The notes beneath the pieces are model-generated. The model searched no databases, was not told the origin of the DNA, and saw only the letters and a list, made by a program, of their open reading frames with translations. The position numbers and the translations under genes were made by a program. Of a DNA stretch of 64,000 nt, positions 33,740 through 44,650 are shown in pieces; the first letter of the stretch is position 1, and each line of letters begins with the position of its first letter. Where the stretch lies: NCBI GenBank assembly GCA_031213475.1, contig JARUPZ010000004.1, forward strand, positions 4,225,169-4,289,168. The letters run 5' to 3'. Source of the stretch: Nereocystis luetkeana (lineage: Eukaryota; Sar; Phaeophyceae; Laminariales; Laminariaceae).

Positions 33740-34010
33740 TTCAGCATGATAATTAATAGCAACAGTAGGAGCAGCATAATGAGCAACCGCGTGGCACGGG
33801 CAAAAAATAAATAAGGGCAGCAGCAAAAACAGCAACATGCGCCCGCAACAGCAGTAGTAATAGCAGCTATACCGCGATTGTGTGTAGTAGCAGTAGCGGC
33901 AGCAACAACAGGAGTGTTAGCATAATATTGAGCGAACCGCGTTGCACGGGCACATTATACAAAAGGCAGTAAACACTCGGCTACAATATAACACGCAACG
34001 CTCTACGTGG
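33740..34010 (+). repeat. CAG-rich local duplication
   Basis: Two related blocks (about 33770-33860 and 33890-33970) share AGCA-CCGCGTGGCACGGGCA-like and CAGCAG-rich words. They precede a CAAAGATCCGA-like word that recurs in the larger CAG repeat at 35.4-36.4 kb. Confidence 0.5.
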
Positions 34011-34155
34011 TACGAAGATCCGACAGAAGATTTTTCATACCCAGATACTTAAACAAACACTATAGAAATGCATACTTAGATATCAGCCCCTGAGCGTCCT
34101 CGGTTGGTACATCCCTGGACTCTCAGAGCCCCCACTTCCAAACCTCCTCCTTTCA

Positions 34156-34410
34156 TTACTTGCCGGACCTTTCCAGCAGTTCTTTGTTTTCTCGGTCCTT
34201 TCTTCCTTGTTTTTTTCTTCTTTCGTTTCGTGTCCGTGCGTGTACTCCGAGCACGGCATCGCGGGAGGATCCCGCACCGTCGCGGGTGTCAGCGGGTGCT
34301 GGCGGGTAGACGGGGGGTTGCAAGGAGCGCGGTCGACGCTTTCGTGCCTTGGCGTCGCGTGTGCATTTTGACACGAGGGATGCATGAACGATCTTTGTTT
34401 GGCCCTCCAT
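34156..34410 (-). CDS. Hypothetical basic small protein, 84 codons
   Basis: A true ATG on the minus strand (34410) opens 84 codons to a stop. The product is Lys/Arg-rich throughout, with KARKRRPRSLQPPVYPPAPAD in the middle (read in two pieces) and a charged tail (RRKKQGRKDRENKELLERSG). There is no signal peptide or hydrophobic segment. The basic composition could suit a nucleic-acid-binding or nuclear protein, which is inference only. Plus-strand frames overlap it. Confidence 0.25.
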   Translation of the reverse strand: MEGQTKIVHASLVSKCTRDAKARKRRPRSLQPPVYPPAPADTRDGAGSSRDAVLGVHARTRNERRKKQGRKDRENKELLERSGK

Positions 34411-34537
34411 TTGTGACTTTTGATAGAGTATGTACGAGTTAGAAGGGTCGTTCGGGACGGCAAGATAAGATTCAAGCGGTGCTTATTTTTGCGACCTCGC
34501 TGAAGTTGAAAGAGGGAGGTGTGCAGTTTGAACACCA

Positions 34538-34717
34538 ATGTTATCGAGCTGCCGAACGACGGCCACGGTGAGCACCGGGCTTCACGCGAGGCGGGTGATG
34601 GGGCTGATTGTGGCAGAGAGTGATAAAAGCTTTACCTGGACCGAATCGGTAGCGAGGTGGTCGAGAGAGGGGCGGGCGGCGTATGAGGCTGAGAGAGAAG
34701 CTCTTCTAAGCTATTGA
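34538..34717 (+). CDS. Small open frame, 59 codons
   Basis: ATG at 34538 follows an in-frame stop (TGA) three codons upstream. The 59-codon frame ends at TGA (34715-34717). The second half is convincingly protein-like: VMGLIVAESDKSFTWTESVA, then RWSREGRAAYEAEREALLSY, with a predicted amphipathic helix rich in Glu and Arg at the C-terminus. It could also be the last exon of a spliced gene, because a donor-like CACG|GTGAGC lies inside its first half. No family recognised. Confidence 0.35.
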   Translation: MLSSCRTTATVSTGLHARRVMGLIVAESDKSFTWTESVARWSREGRAAYEAEREALLSY

Positions 34718-34915
34718 TTTCTTTTCTTCTTTATGACCGGGTGTAAGGTGTTCCAATCAGGCAAGTTTACACGAGAGGGGACGGGGATTTTGTTTCCTTT
34801 CCGAGTTTTCGGTTTCATCTTCCATGTTTTTGCTGTGCCGTGCTGTGCTTTCGCTTTCTTCGTACATACGAGTACCGACATAGAGCATATCGAAATAAAA
34901 AAGTACAGACAGTAG

Positions 34916-35094
34916 TATCCTACCCGGGGTGTGTACGTTCGTACGACATCCGCGACGCGAAGGGTATGTGGCATCCGAGCTGGCATCGGAGCTGTTTTTT
35001 CCTGAAGCATGGCGGCGGGATTCTTGGCATTTTCAAGTCGCCGGTTTGCAATTACAACCTAAACTCAATGGTGGACCTCTGCCACTTCGCATAA
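34916..35094 (+). CDS. Possible terminal exon
   Basis: After a weak acceptor (ACAGTAG|TATCC) an open frame reads SYPGCVRSYDIRDAKGMWHP, then KHGGGILGIFKSPVCNYNL, and ends NSMVDLCHFA-stop. The composition is ordinary, with several Cys and Trp. It may belong with the 59-codon frame at 34538, about 200 bp upstream on the same strand. The link is unproven and the family unknown. Confidence 0.25.
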
Positions 35095-35179
35095 TTTGAT
35101 GTGCTTTTTTCCTTCCTCAGCGAGCGTAGCGGGCGGCGTAGGCCGCCCGCGGACCGAAGCGCCTTGTAATACCATACGT

Positions 35180-35410
35180 TGTTCATTGTATACCGCGGCA
35201 TTGATGGTATGTATCGTTAGTGAGGGACGGGCCAAGGACCGACGCGTTGGCGCCGGCCTCGAGGCCTTCGCCGGCACATAGTTTCTCACCGTCGACCGCC
35301 ATTTTAGTGCAAGGCCACAGCGTCGTTATACAGCAGAACATGGTGGATCGTAACGTGCATGGTATGTTTCGGTAGTGAGGAACAGGCCACCGGCCGACGC
35401 GTTGGTGACG
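35180..35410 (+). repeat. Short tandem duplication before the CAG array
   Basis: GGTATGTATCGTTAGTGAGG...CCGACGCGTTGG (about 35210-35250) recurs as GGTATGTTTCGGTAGTGAGG...CCGACGCGTTGG (about 35360-35405). Confidence 0.65.
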
Positions 35411-35735
35411 TGGTGGATACAGCGTGTTCTCACGTCTTGTGGCCAAGCAGCACACGAGCACTCAGGAGCAGCAGCAGCAGCAGCAGCAGCAACAACATTC
35501 AGCAGGACTCGAGCAACACTCGATTCGAAGGGCACGCATACGCCTGTTGTTGCTGTTCTTGTATTGCTGCGTACTGCTCGAGCAGGACTCGAGCGCACGA
35601 GCATGATGAGTAGGTGTCGAGCCTGCACCGCAAACAAAAAGACATGTTACCACGATCACTCGATTGCTCAAGCACAAGGAGCACGAGACAAACACGAGCA
35701 CGGCGTGGCCAAGCAGTCACGGGCACACGACCACT

Positions 35736-35766
<31 letters not shown>

Positions 35767-36400
35767 CAGCGGCCCTGGAGCAACACTCGACTAGAGCAGC
35801 ACCCCTACGCCTGTTGTTGCTGATTTTTTGCTGCTGCGTACTGCTCGAGCATGAGCTCGACATTATCACACGCAACCCAATACGTGGTATTATTACAAAG
35901 ATCCGATAAATAAATGGTGAATCGCACCGAGATACTAAAAAAAACAATTCCATGTACGTGGTGGATACAGCGTGTTGTTATGTCTTGTGGCCAAGCAGTC
36001 ACGAGCACACGACCACTCAGCAGCAGCAGCAGCAGTACTCAGCAGCACTCGAACAACACTCGATTCGAGCAGCACTCGTACGCCTGTTGTTGCTGTTCTT
36101 GTACTGCTGCGTACTGCTCGAGCAGGACTCGAGCGCACGAGCATGAGTAGGTGTCAAGCCAATTGCACCGCAAAAAAAGGACCCGGGACCACGATCAGTC
36201 GATTGCTCAAGCGCAATGAGCACGAGACAAACACGAGCACGGCGTGGCCAAGCAGTCACGGGCCCACGAGCACTCAGCAGCAACAGCAGCAGCACCCAGC
36301 CGCCCTGGAGCAACACTCGACTCGAGCAGCACCCGTACGCCTGTTCCTGCTGTTGCGAACTCGATCAGCACTGCTGTGTGTTGTAGTTGCAGTTGCAGCA
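35411..36400 (+). repeat. Higher-order CAG repeat with alternating A and B units
   Basis: Two unit types alternate as A (35411), B (35699), A' (35961), B' (36238), giving a higher-order period of about 540-550 bp. A units start GTGGATACAGCGTGTT. B units start CACGGCGTGGCCAAGCAGTC. Both contain CAG runs, ACTCGA palindromic words and GCCTGTTGTTGCTG. Open frames on both strands (poly-Gln, Ser-rich, Cys-rich) are repeat products. Confidence 0.85.
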
Positions 36401-36688
36401 AAAGCGAGAAAAACAAAATATTTGCAGCAGAAAATACAAAGATCCGGGTAGGAGATTAAGCCTCTGAATGGCTTTTCGGAGGTGGGACCCCATCCCCTGA
36501 GTTGCTTTCTGGGTCACGTGACTTTGGCCATCTAGAGAATGGGCCACGGAGTCCGGCCCGAGCGAACACCTGCACCGTACTCTCCACGCGACCCCCCTGC
36601 GGGCCCCGCAGCAGGAAGCACGAGAAAAGACCCGCGGCCGAACGAGAAAAAGAACTATTCCGGAAAAACGTCCATTTGGTAATGTATA

Positions 36689-36689
<1 letters not shown>

Positions 36690-36737
<48 letters not shown>

Positions 36738-36745
36738 TATATATC
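36690..36745. repeat. (TA)n microsatellite
   Basis: The longest TA dinucleotide run in the window. Confidence 0.9.
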
Positions 36746-37017
36746 ACTCGTTGTGGGCATACGCCGAGCAGCGGAAGGCACGCGCCCGCGGTGACGGAGC
36801 CCGTTAGTCTTGCGTTTGTACAACAGGGTCTATTTTTTGGCAGTTAGTTGCAAATATGTCCGCCTGTCTGTATGTCTGTCTGTTTGGTTGCCCATATCCG
36901 TTTTATTTTTGAATGTATATTATTAATAGTACGTTCCAATGCTCGATATACAAAGTCGTTACGGATGATATTCATACGACGTACCAGGTATCCGATTTTT
37001 ACGGACTTTATATACTG

Positions 37018-37255
37018 AAACATACCATATCACCAGGCAACATGTCGCCATAATATAATGCATCCACCACACCGTACCATCATACCATGTCACCAACTTA
37101 CTATATCACATGCCGTGATTTTTCCATAGAGTATCTCAAATTGTACCATCCCACCACACCAGTTTTCGAGATATCACATACCGTGCCAAACCGCAAACCA
37201 TGCCACACCGTACCACGTACCATACCATACCCATACCGTACCAACACCACCCACG
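37018..37255. repeat. ACCATA/ACCGTA-rich low-complexity tract
   Basis: Words CATACCA, CACCACACCGTACCA and CCATACCATACCC recur irregularly up to the minisatellite. Confidence 0.7.
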
Positions 37256-37263
37256 GGGCTCAA

Positions 37264-37379
37264 CCATACGAGGAGTGAACGAGTATAGATACGACCACTC
37301 TGCTGTACCAACAAACACCACAAGTAAGTGCACAATAGCATGCCTTCAGGACGACAGAGCAGCAGCGAGTATAAATATC
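37264..37379 (+). repeat. Left part of a ~65-75 bp minisatellite, split by the copia element
   Basis: The unit runs roughly GAGCGAGTATAGATAC, TGCTGTACCAACAC, CACAAGTA-like and TGCCTTCAGG-CGACAGAGCA. It continues after the element at 44237. The last five bases, ATATC (37375-37379), reappear directly after the element. Confidence 0.75.
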
Positions 37380-37637
37380 TTTTGACTGTACTCAATAGAC
37401 ACGACGTAGATGTTTCATTTAGTATCAGGGAGTTCCATATATTGATGTGGGATTATAAGAGCGGGAGATTAATTGTGCCTGCAATGTGATGGATAATCGT
37501 GTGGATGCGCCGCCACCTGAGTCACTCGACAGCACTGATACGTAATATTATATATAAGAGAAGTTCCGTGTTATTGTCTGGAGTCAACCACGCGTTCCCG
37601 TGCCAGCTGCGTCTTTGCCTTTAGAGATCAATCAACA
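37380..37637 (+). repeat. 5' LTR of the copia element
   Basis: 258 bp, ending CAATCAACA. Its start, TTTTGACTG, is not a perfect TG, and the boundary is blurred because the preceding 17 bases (GCAGCGAGTATAAATAT) also precede the 3' LTR. A TATA-like word (TATTATATATAAG) near 37547 could be the promoter. Confidence 0.85.
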
Positions 37638-38729
37638 CACTAGTGAACCGGTGATCTTCTATTGGCAAGCGTAGTTGAGGCCAACCTAGAGAGGTGGAAA
37701 CCTTCCGACATGTCTGGTTCAGATGGCATGTCTAGTCAGGAAACAAGCGTGGCCATGGAAGAGATGCTGAGGATGAAAGAGAAAATCGAGATCCTGGAGA
37801 AGATGATAGAAGAGCAGAAGCTGGGCGCCGAGAGGAACGCGCCGCAAGAAGGAATGGAAGGGGGGGCCGGTGGGGGGGCGAGAGGAGAAGCAGCTGCGAG
37901 GGAACCAGCAGCATCGACGTTGACGACACCTGGGCTGGGAGCCCGTCCAGGCATGTCACCAAACACTTCTTTATACCGCCCTAGTTTGTCCCAGCCGAGA
38001 CCCCCCAAATTCGATAACATAGAAGCCCACTTTAGTATGTGGCGTAGCAAGTTAGAAGCGTACCGGTCATCCCTAGGGTGCCTTCATGTGTTAAGCACGT
38101 CAACCCCTGTTATGGTTGGTGACGTGAGGGTGTCGGAAGAGGAGCTAGCATCGAGGCATTCTCCTCAGGAGATTAAGGATGCCCGATTAGTTTATGGACT
38201 GATGATGGAAGCAATGACTGGATACGCAATGGCTGAGTTCAGAATGCAAAAGGTAATGTCGCCAAGTGGTGCATGGAAGGAATTAGAAGATTACTACATG
38301 CCAAGGACAATAGCGGCCACCCATATACTGAAGAGAGAGTTAACAACCATCAGAACGGTCGAGGACGAAAACCCCGTGCTGTTCCTAGGGAGGGTGGATA
38401 AGGCAGCAGATGAGCTGGCCATGCTTGGCTGTGGGATGAGTGTGGAAGAGGTTAACCGATATATCGTGACGAACCTCTCGCCTCTATATATGATACAAAG
38501 CAAGTCCGTTCTTTCCCGCCCGTCCATCCCCCGTTCCGAGATCGATGAGATCATCCGCGATGCGTACGCAAACGATAGGGCAGATAAAGAGATGGTTTCC
38601 AAGGCGTTGGGTGTGCAGGGAGTGGGAAACCAGCATGCTTTGTACGCCGGAGGTGCGCAGCCTGCCAGTGGTGGAGGTGCGGGTCCAGGAAGGGAAAGGA
38701 GGGACAGGAGAGGCGGGAGGTACAAGGGT

Positions 38730-38945
38730 GGGCAGCAGCCGCAGCAGCAGCAGCAGTATCAGCAGCAGCAGTGTCAGCAGCAGCAGCAGCAGCAGCAGCA
38801 GTATCAACAGCAGCAGCAGTATCAGCAGCAACCGCAGCAGCAGCGGCAGCAGCAGCAGCGACCCCAGCAGCAGCAGCTGTACCATCAACAGCAGCAGCAG
38901 CAGCAACAACCCCAGCAACAGCAGTACCAGCAGCAGCAGCACCGT
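38730..38945 (+). repeat. CAG tract inside gag
   Basis: An imperfect CAG/CAA run giving a Gln-rich segment with Tyr, Pro and Arg interruptions. Its composition matches the host's CAG satellites. Confidence 0.9.
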
Positions 38946-40884
38946 CCCCGTCGGCATGATGGCAACCGGGGAGGAGCTTCGCCGGGGGGAATTACCGGCC
39001 CCAAATGGCGTTGGGATGCCGTGGCCTGCAGGTACCGTAGGGATAACTCCGGTCCCGACCCCTTCGGTGCGGGTGGGGCGGTCCCGCCCATGGGTTGGGT
39101 AACTACCGAGCCACCACCAAGGGCAATGCCCCCTATGCCCCCGCCGCCCGTAATGACTCCGGCGGGCTGGGGTTTCCCGCCGAACAACACGCAACCGAGG
39201 AGCAAGGGGGTCTGTTTTCGGTGTGGCAAACACGGCCACTACGTCGCAGCTTGCCCGGTAGCCGCCCCACAGATGAACGTCGCAGTCCCGAGTACTGCTG
39301 CCCCTCCCCCTCAACAGATATACTACGGAGGTGGCTGGCAGCAGGAGACGCCCTACGGCAGTGGTGGGTATACCTCAGCCGGAGCTTTCCCGTCACAACA
39401 ACCCTCCTCGAGCACTTTCCCTTCCCCTGGCCCAGCGAACAACGGCAACCCTACGCCTACGTTCGACCCGCACCTCCTCACCGCGCAGTTTGCGCACCAA
39501 GGCAAGAGTATTTTTAGCGACGATTTGTTTTGGGCTAGTGGGAGGGAAGAGTGGGTGGCGGATTCGGGAGCAACCTTTCACGTAACTGGTAACCCCTTTG
39601 GTATGGTAGGCTGTTACCCCCCTCCCCCCGGTAAGAGTAGTTTGGTCGTCGGTGACATGAGGTCACTGAAGGTCGAGTACTTCGGACAGATTCCGATGGT
39701 AATGCACAGCCCGCAGTGTGATGTCCAGGTTAGGCTTTGGGACGTAGCCTACGTGCCCGGTGTTCGGTTCAACCAGTTTTCACTTCACGCAGTAATGCTG
39801 AAATGCCCGGTGACTTTAGATTCCCAGGGAGCTCACTTGTTGGATGGGCAGTTGTCCTTTATGCGTAAGGACGCAGGTTCGTACGTAGACGCCACGCGGA
39901 CTGTAAAGACCCCGATTGCTGCCGCTGTTTTGGCTCCCGGAAAAATGCGGAGGACTGATATTAACGACCTTCACGTTTCCCTTGCCCACTCCCATGCTGA
40001 CACTCTCCGTGAGACGGCACGCCAGATGGGCAGTAAGGTTTTTGTGGAGTTGGTTTGGTGTGCTGGATGTTCTGAAGCGAAGGGGAGGAGGATGGCGGTA
40101 CCGTGGACGACCGAGTGCCGCTACATCAGGCCTCTGGAACGTCTGTTCGTGGATCTGTCGGGACAGCAGTCGACGTCTGCTGGCGGTGCGCAGTACATGA
40201 TGATGATCGTCGACGACTACTCGCGACTGGGATGGCCGTATTTCTTGAAGCGGAAGTCCGACGTCCGGAAGGTCTTCGCTGGTTTTCTGGCCGACATCAA
40301 CGCCAAGGGTGTTCCGTCCATCGTGGAGTGCCTTCGCTCGGACAACGGCACCGAGTTCACCAAGGCGGAGTTCGTGGAGCTGCTCAACCACCACGGTATC
40401 CGCCGCGAGCACACGCCCGTCGATTCTCCGAAGCATGACTGCGTGGTCGAGCGGCGAATTGCGATGACGCTGGAGCTTGCAATGGCGTCCCGCCTGGAGG
40501 CCCCCCGCCTGTTCGGCGATGCTAGGATGCCGGCGACGCAGCCCCTTTGGGCTGAGTCCTGCGTGTACGCGAGCGACGTCATCAACATGACGGCAAGGGT
40601 GAGAGACAAGCCGGAAATGCACTCGCCGTACCGCAAATGTTACGGGAGAGCACAGTTTGCGCGGCTGCTCCCATTGTTGAAGCCAGGTTTCCACCACGTC
40701 AGGAGGAGCTTGAAGACCGAGCCGAAGGCGGAGGCTTGTTTCTACCTCAACGGCAGCAACCACCACGCCGCTGACTGCAGCAAGATTCTGCTGGCATCTG
40801 GCCGGAGGTCGTTCTCCCGCGACGTCACTTGGGAGCACCCGAGAAAGCCGTTCGTGGGGTTACTGCCCTCGGAGGAGGAGAGCT

Positions 40885-41185
40885 CCCCGCCGCCGCCGTT
40901 GCCGTCACCACCGCCCCCGGGTACGCCGGAGCCTCTGAGAGTCCCTGACGTATGGCCCGAATTACCGTCCCCATCCCCACTGCTGCCGCCGCTACCGCCG
41001 TCATCACCGCCGCTACCGCCGCCGCCGCCGCCGTCGCCGTCGCCACCGCCCCCGCCGTCACCGTCGCCGTCGCTGCCGCCGTCATCGTCACCGCCGCCGC
41101 CACTGCCACCGTCACCGCCACCGCCGTCGCCACCGCCGCCGCCGCCGCCGAGATCATCGCCGTCGCCGCCGCAGCAGTCATCGCA
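40885..41185 (+). repeat. CCG/CCA tract between integrase and reverse transcriptase
   Basis: An imperfect (CCGCCN)n tract coding Pro and Ser. It lies in the linker where copia polyproteins tolerate variable sequence. Confidence 0.9.
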
Positions 41186-41254
41186 GCCACAGCTTTCGCA
41201 GCGTGCTGCTCGGGAACTGGGTTCTTATATCCCGGACCCGGAGGATGGCGACGT

Positions 41255-41510
41255 ACTGAGGGGGCGGGCCAGGGGGGAGACTGCACGGCACCAGGAAGGT
41301 GGCGGCGGTGTGCAGGGTTGTCGGACAGTGGGGGAAGCTGGACGACACCCGGAGGAAGGGGACGTACCGAGGGGGCGGACAAGGGGGGAGACTGCACGGC
41401 ACCAGGAGGGTGGCGGCGGTGTGCAGGGTGGTCGGACAGTGGGGGAAGCTGGACGACACCCGGAGGAAGGGGACGTTCTGAGGGGGCGGACAAGAGGGGA
41501 GACCGCGCGG
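41255..41510 (+). repeat. Tandem repeat of about 120 bp in the pol linker
   Basis: About two and a quarter copies of a unit containing GGGGGAGACTGCACGGCACC, GGTGGCGGCGGTGTGCAGGG and GACAGTGGGGGAAGCTGGAC. The unit length is a multiple of three. Copies are nearly identical, so the duplication is recent. Confidence 0.85.
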
Positions 41511-43171
41511 AACCGCGAGGCTATGGGGCATGGGCTGCTATCGCTGATGGCAGCACGGGAAGGTATAGGCCATGTACTTTTCCACCAAGCCCCACCGCGC
41601 GAGAATCCTCCCCTTCCCACGCGCCCGGCAAGTGAGCTTTCGGCGCCGAACTCGTATGCTGAAGCGTGTGTGGACGAGTATTCGACGATCTGGAGGCAGG
41701 CGATGGACAAGGAATATCATGGACTGGCGGACGCGGGGACGTTTGGAGCGACGTAGCAACCAGAGGGGCTCAACGTCATCTCGGCGAAGTGGGTGTTCGC
41801 CTGGAAGTCCAACGAGCATGGTGATGTGGTGCGGGCGAAAGCAAGGCTGGTGGCACGAGGTTTCAAGCAGCGTGAGGGTATTGATTTCTTTGAGACTTTT
41901 GCTCCGACCCCTGCAGCGTCTTGTTTCCGTTTGCTGGGTGCCGTTGCGTGCGAGTTGGGTCTGGATTTGTGTCATTTTGATGCCGAGCAAGCGTTCGTGC
42001 AGTCGAGTTTGGATGAGGATTTTTTCATGCGACTGCCCCCTGGCTGCGGCGAAATGTCTGGTAAGGTAGTCAGGTTGAACCGCAGTCTCTATGGCTTGAA
42101 GCAAGCGTGGAGGTCGTGGCACAACCACCTTCTCACTCACATGAAGAGTCTAGGCTTTGAGCAGAGCCCCGCTGACGCGTGTGTCATGAGGTTGGTCGAG
42201 TCGGGCTCTGTCTCCATAGTAACAGTGGTTCATGTGGATGATATTTTTGCTGTAGGGCGCAAGGCTAGGTGCGATCAGTTCTGTGAAGACCTGAACAGCC
42301 TTGTTCCGATCAACAATCTGGGCGAGTTGCGGTGGTATGCTGGTTGTTGTTTTTCGAGGGATTGGGATGCTGGTACTTTGACGATTTCGCAGCAGGCGTT
42401 CGCTGAAGGGACCGCGGCGAGGTTTGTGTTAGTTCTGGGAGGAATAATCCGCTTTCGACTGGTGTGAAGCTCGAAGAGTTCGACGAGAATGAACCCGTGG
42501 GTGATTGGCCTTTCCGCGAGTTGGTGGGGTGCTTGATGTGGCTTGCGAACCAAACACGACCGGATATTGCGAACGCGGTGAGGGCGGTAGCGAGGTACAC
42601 GAATAGGCCGAGGGAAGTACACTGGGAGACAGCGGTCGGTATTTTAGAGTATGTTTTTTCTACGAGTGATTTCGGCATTACGTTTCAGAAGGGTAGCGGG
42701 CTTGAACTGGTAGCGTTTGCGGATGCGGACTACGCCAACAAAGCCACTGACAGGAGGTCAGTTTCAGGTGGGGCTATCATGTGTGCTGGGGCGTGTGTGT
42801 GCTGGTTTTCTAGGACGCAGAAATGCGTTACACTCTCGACCACTGAGGCTGAATACGTAGCACTAGCAGACACTATCAAGGAGGCGATGTTCTTGCGCTA
42901 CGTTTGGAGTTTTATTTTTCCGGGGTTCGGGGAGCGATGCACTACGGTTTTCGAGGATAACGAGGGGGCACGGCACCTGGCACAAAACCCAGTGTGCACG
43001 TCGAATTCTAAGCACATCGACGTTCGACACCACTTTTTGCGAGAGCTTATTTCCAAGGGGGAGTTTGTTATTACCGATGTAGAGTCGGAGGAGCAGCGCG
43101 CAGACTTCTTAACAAAGCCGCTCAACAACGTGGTTTTTCGTTACCACCGGGATTTTCTGATCAACCTTTGA

Positions 43172-43978
43172 CGCCTTGTTTCCGAGATGTTTTATTTTAC
43201 TTTTTTGAGTGAAGAATGTGTTTGAACCATAAAATCGTTTTGTTTTTGATAACGGATTTAAAAAGTTTTTTTGGTGTTTTCCGAGTGGTCACAACGTCAA
43301 AAAAATTTCTAGTGGGGAAACCTATGTGCTATCTCGCATTACCGTCGCGATCTGTGTATCTATGGCGGGAGTAGGGGATAAGGGGAGACTCTTGTCCGGA
43401 GGAACGGGGTTCCTCGCGATCTCTGGCGTTAAGTTTCTTGGCTTGATTTTATTTTGATTGGCATGACCACTCCTGTGGTATTTTTCTGATGATACTTGTG
43501 ATTTAGGTTTTTGACAAGGCTGAAGTGAGACTAGGAAGCGCCTGGGGGCGTGTGCGGTCCACATGAAAATGTTTTCCGACGAGGGAAGGTCTGGATAGTA
43601 TTCGGAGATTGAGAGAGGTCGGTAGAACTGAAGAGACACTGTGATATATTTGAATCAATTCCGCGGAAAATGCCGTTTTACCTGGCTGAATCCGAGAAGA
43701 ATGCCGTTTTACCTGGCATTGGATTTCGGTATTTTTATATGTTTGCAACGGAGAGAGGCTATGGATTTGAGCATTTGAATACTGGTTTGAGGATTTGAGT
43801 GTTGATTCGAGAATTTGATTTTTGAGTCACATGTTGGGTATTTGAATTTCTGAAGTTCATATGAGTTGGTCATAAAGAAGAGATGTATCGACCCAGCGAA
43901 GTCGTACATTGTCATGTTGCCGACCTGGGGGGATATTGAAGTATGGTCCGTGACTAGTGAGCAGCGAGTATAAATATA
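43172..43978 (+). other. 3' untranslated part of the copia element
   Basis: No domain here. It holds a short direct repeat (GAATGCCGTTTTACCTGGC at about 43670 and 43698) and a run of TTTGA(A/G)-rich words at 43760-43850. Confidence 0.7.
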
Positions 43979-44236
43979 TTTTGACTGTACTCAATAGACA
44001 CGACGTAGATGTTTCATTTAGTATCAGGGAGTTCCATATATTGATGTGGGATTATAAGAGCGGGAGATTAATTGTGCCTGCAATGTGATGGATAATCGTG
44101 TGGATGCGCCGCCACCTGAGTCACTCGACAGTACTGATACGTAATAATATATATAAGAGAAGTTCCGTGTTATTGTCTGGAGTCAACCACGCGTTCCCGT
44201 GCCAGCTGCGTCTATACCTTTAGAGATCAATCAACA
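43979..44236 (+). repeat. 3' LTR of the copia element
   Basis: 258 bp, differing from the 5' LTR at about four positions. It is followed directly by the target duplication ATATC. Confidence 0.9.
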
Positions 44237-44650
44237 ATATCTTACTGCGGTGTTAACACCACAGGTACACAAAAGCACATAGCAGGAGCGAGTATAGATA
44301 CCGTATTGCTGTACCAACACGGTAAGCACACAAGAGTATTTTAGCCCGCGACGTAGGAGGAGCGAGTATAGACACCATACGTCCGTACCAACACGACAAC
44401 TACACAAGAAGAGCGTAGGAGCGCGCAACGCGCCTTGCGCGCAAGAGCACCTGCCTTCAGGGTCACAGAGCAGGAGTGGGATTTCACACCAGTATGCTGT
44501 TCCACACGACAAGTATACAAGAAGAGCATGCGAGCGCGCGACGAGCGATGGCAGAGCGTCGCCTCTCTGACGGCATACTGCCGCACCAACACCACAAGAA
44601 CACAAGAGCACTCTTGCGGGGCAACAGACCAGGAGGAGCAAACGGAGAGT
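44237..44650 (+). repeat. Right part of the split minisatellite
   Basis: At least four diverged units, each with a GAG-GAGCGAGTATAGA or GAGTGGGATTTC head, a CTGTACCAACACG or TTCCACACGAC middle and a CACAAGAAGAGC-like tail. Together with 37264-37379 this is the pre-insertion array. Confidence 0.75.

Larger units (their letters stand above)
37710..43171 (+). pseudogene. gag-pol region of the copia element (fossil)
   Basis: The region holds all core copia domains. It carries two unusual low-complexity inserts: a Gln-rich stretch at about 38730-38945, between the capsid-like part and the zinc knuckle, and a Pro-rich stretch at about 40885-41185, after integrase. Capsid-like sequence precedes the Gln-rich part (PRPPKFDNIEAHFSMW, DKAADELAMLGCGMSVEEV). 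It is not functional as it stands, with about two interruptions. Confidence 0.9.
37380..44236 (+). mobile_element. Ty1/copia LTR retrotransposon, young but broken
   Basis: A 6.86 kb element with two 258 bp LTRs and 5-bp target duplications (ATATC at 37375-37379 and 44237-44241). The parts lie in copia order. Gag is at about 37710-39500 with a zinc knuckle (CFRCGKHGHYVAAC) near 39215. Protease is near 39550 (ADSGATFHVTG). Integrase is at about 39960-40640 (HHCC zinc site, then a D-D-E core with VDLSG, IVDDYS and SDNGTEF). Reverse transcriptase is at about 41790-42430 (VHVDD box) and RNase H at about 42690-42960 (DADYAN, LSTTEAEYVAL). Integrase preceding reverse transcriptase identifies copia rather than gypsy. 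The coding region is broken in about two places. The LTRs differ at about 4 of 258 positions, so insertion was recent. No envelope gene is present. Confidence 0.95.

Noticed and set aside
35375-36450. Gln-, Ser- and Cys-rich open frames over the CAG higher-order repeat
   Set aside because: They exist in nearly every frame and follow the repeat units, with no unique protein sequence.
38484-41710. Long frames antisense to or overlapping the copia element
   Set aside because: They are shadows of the gag-pol region, driven by its CAG and CCG tracts and GC-rich codons.
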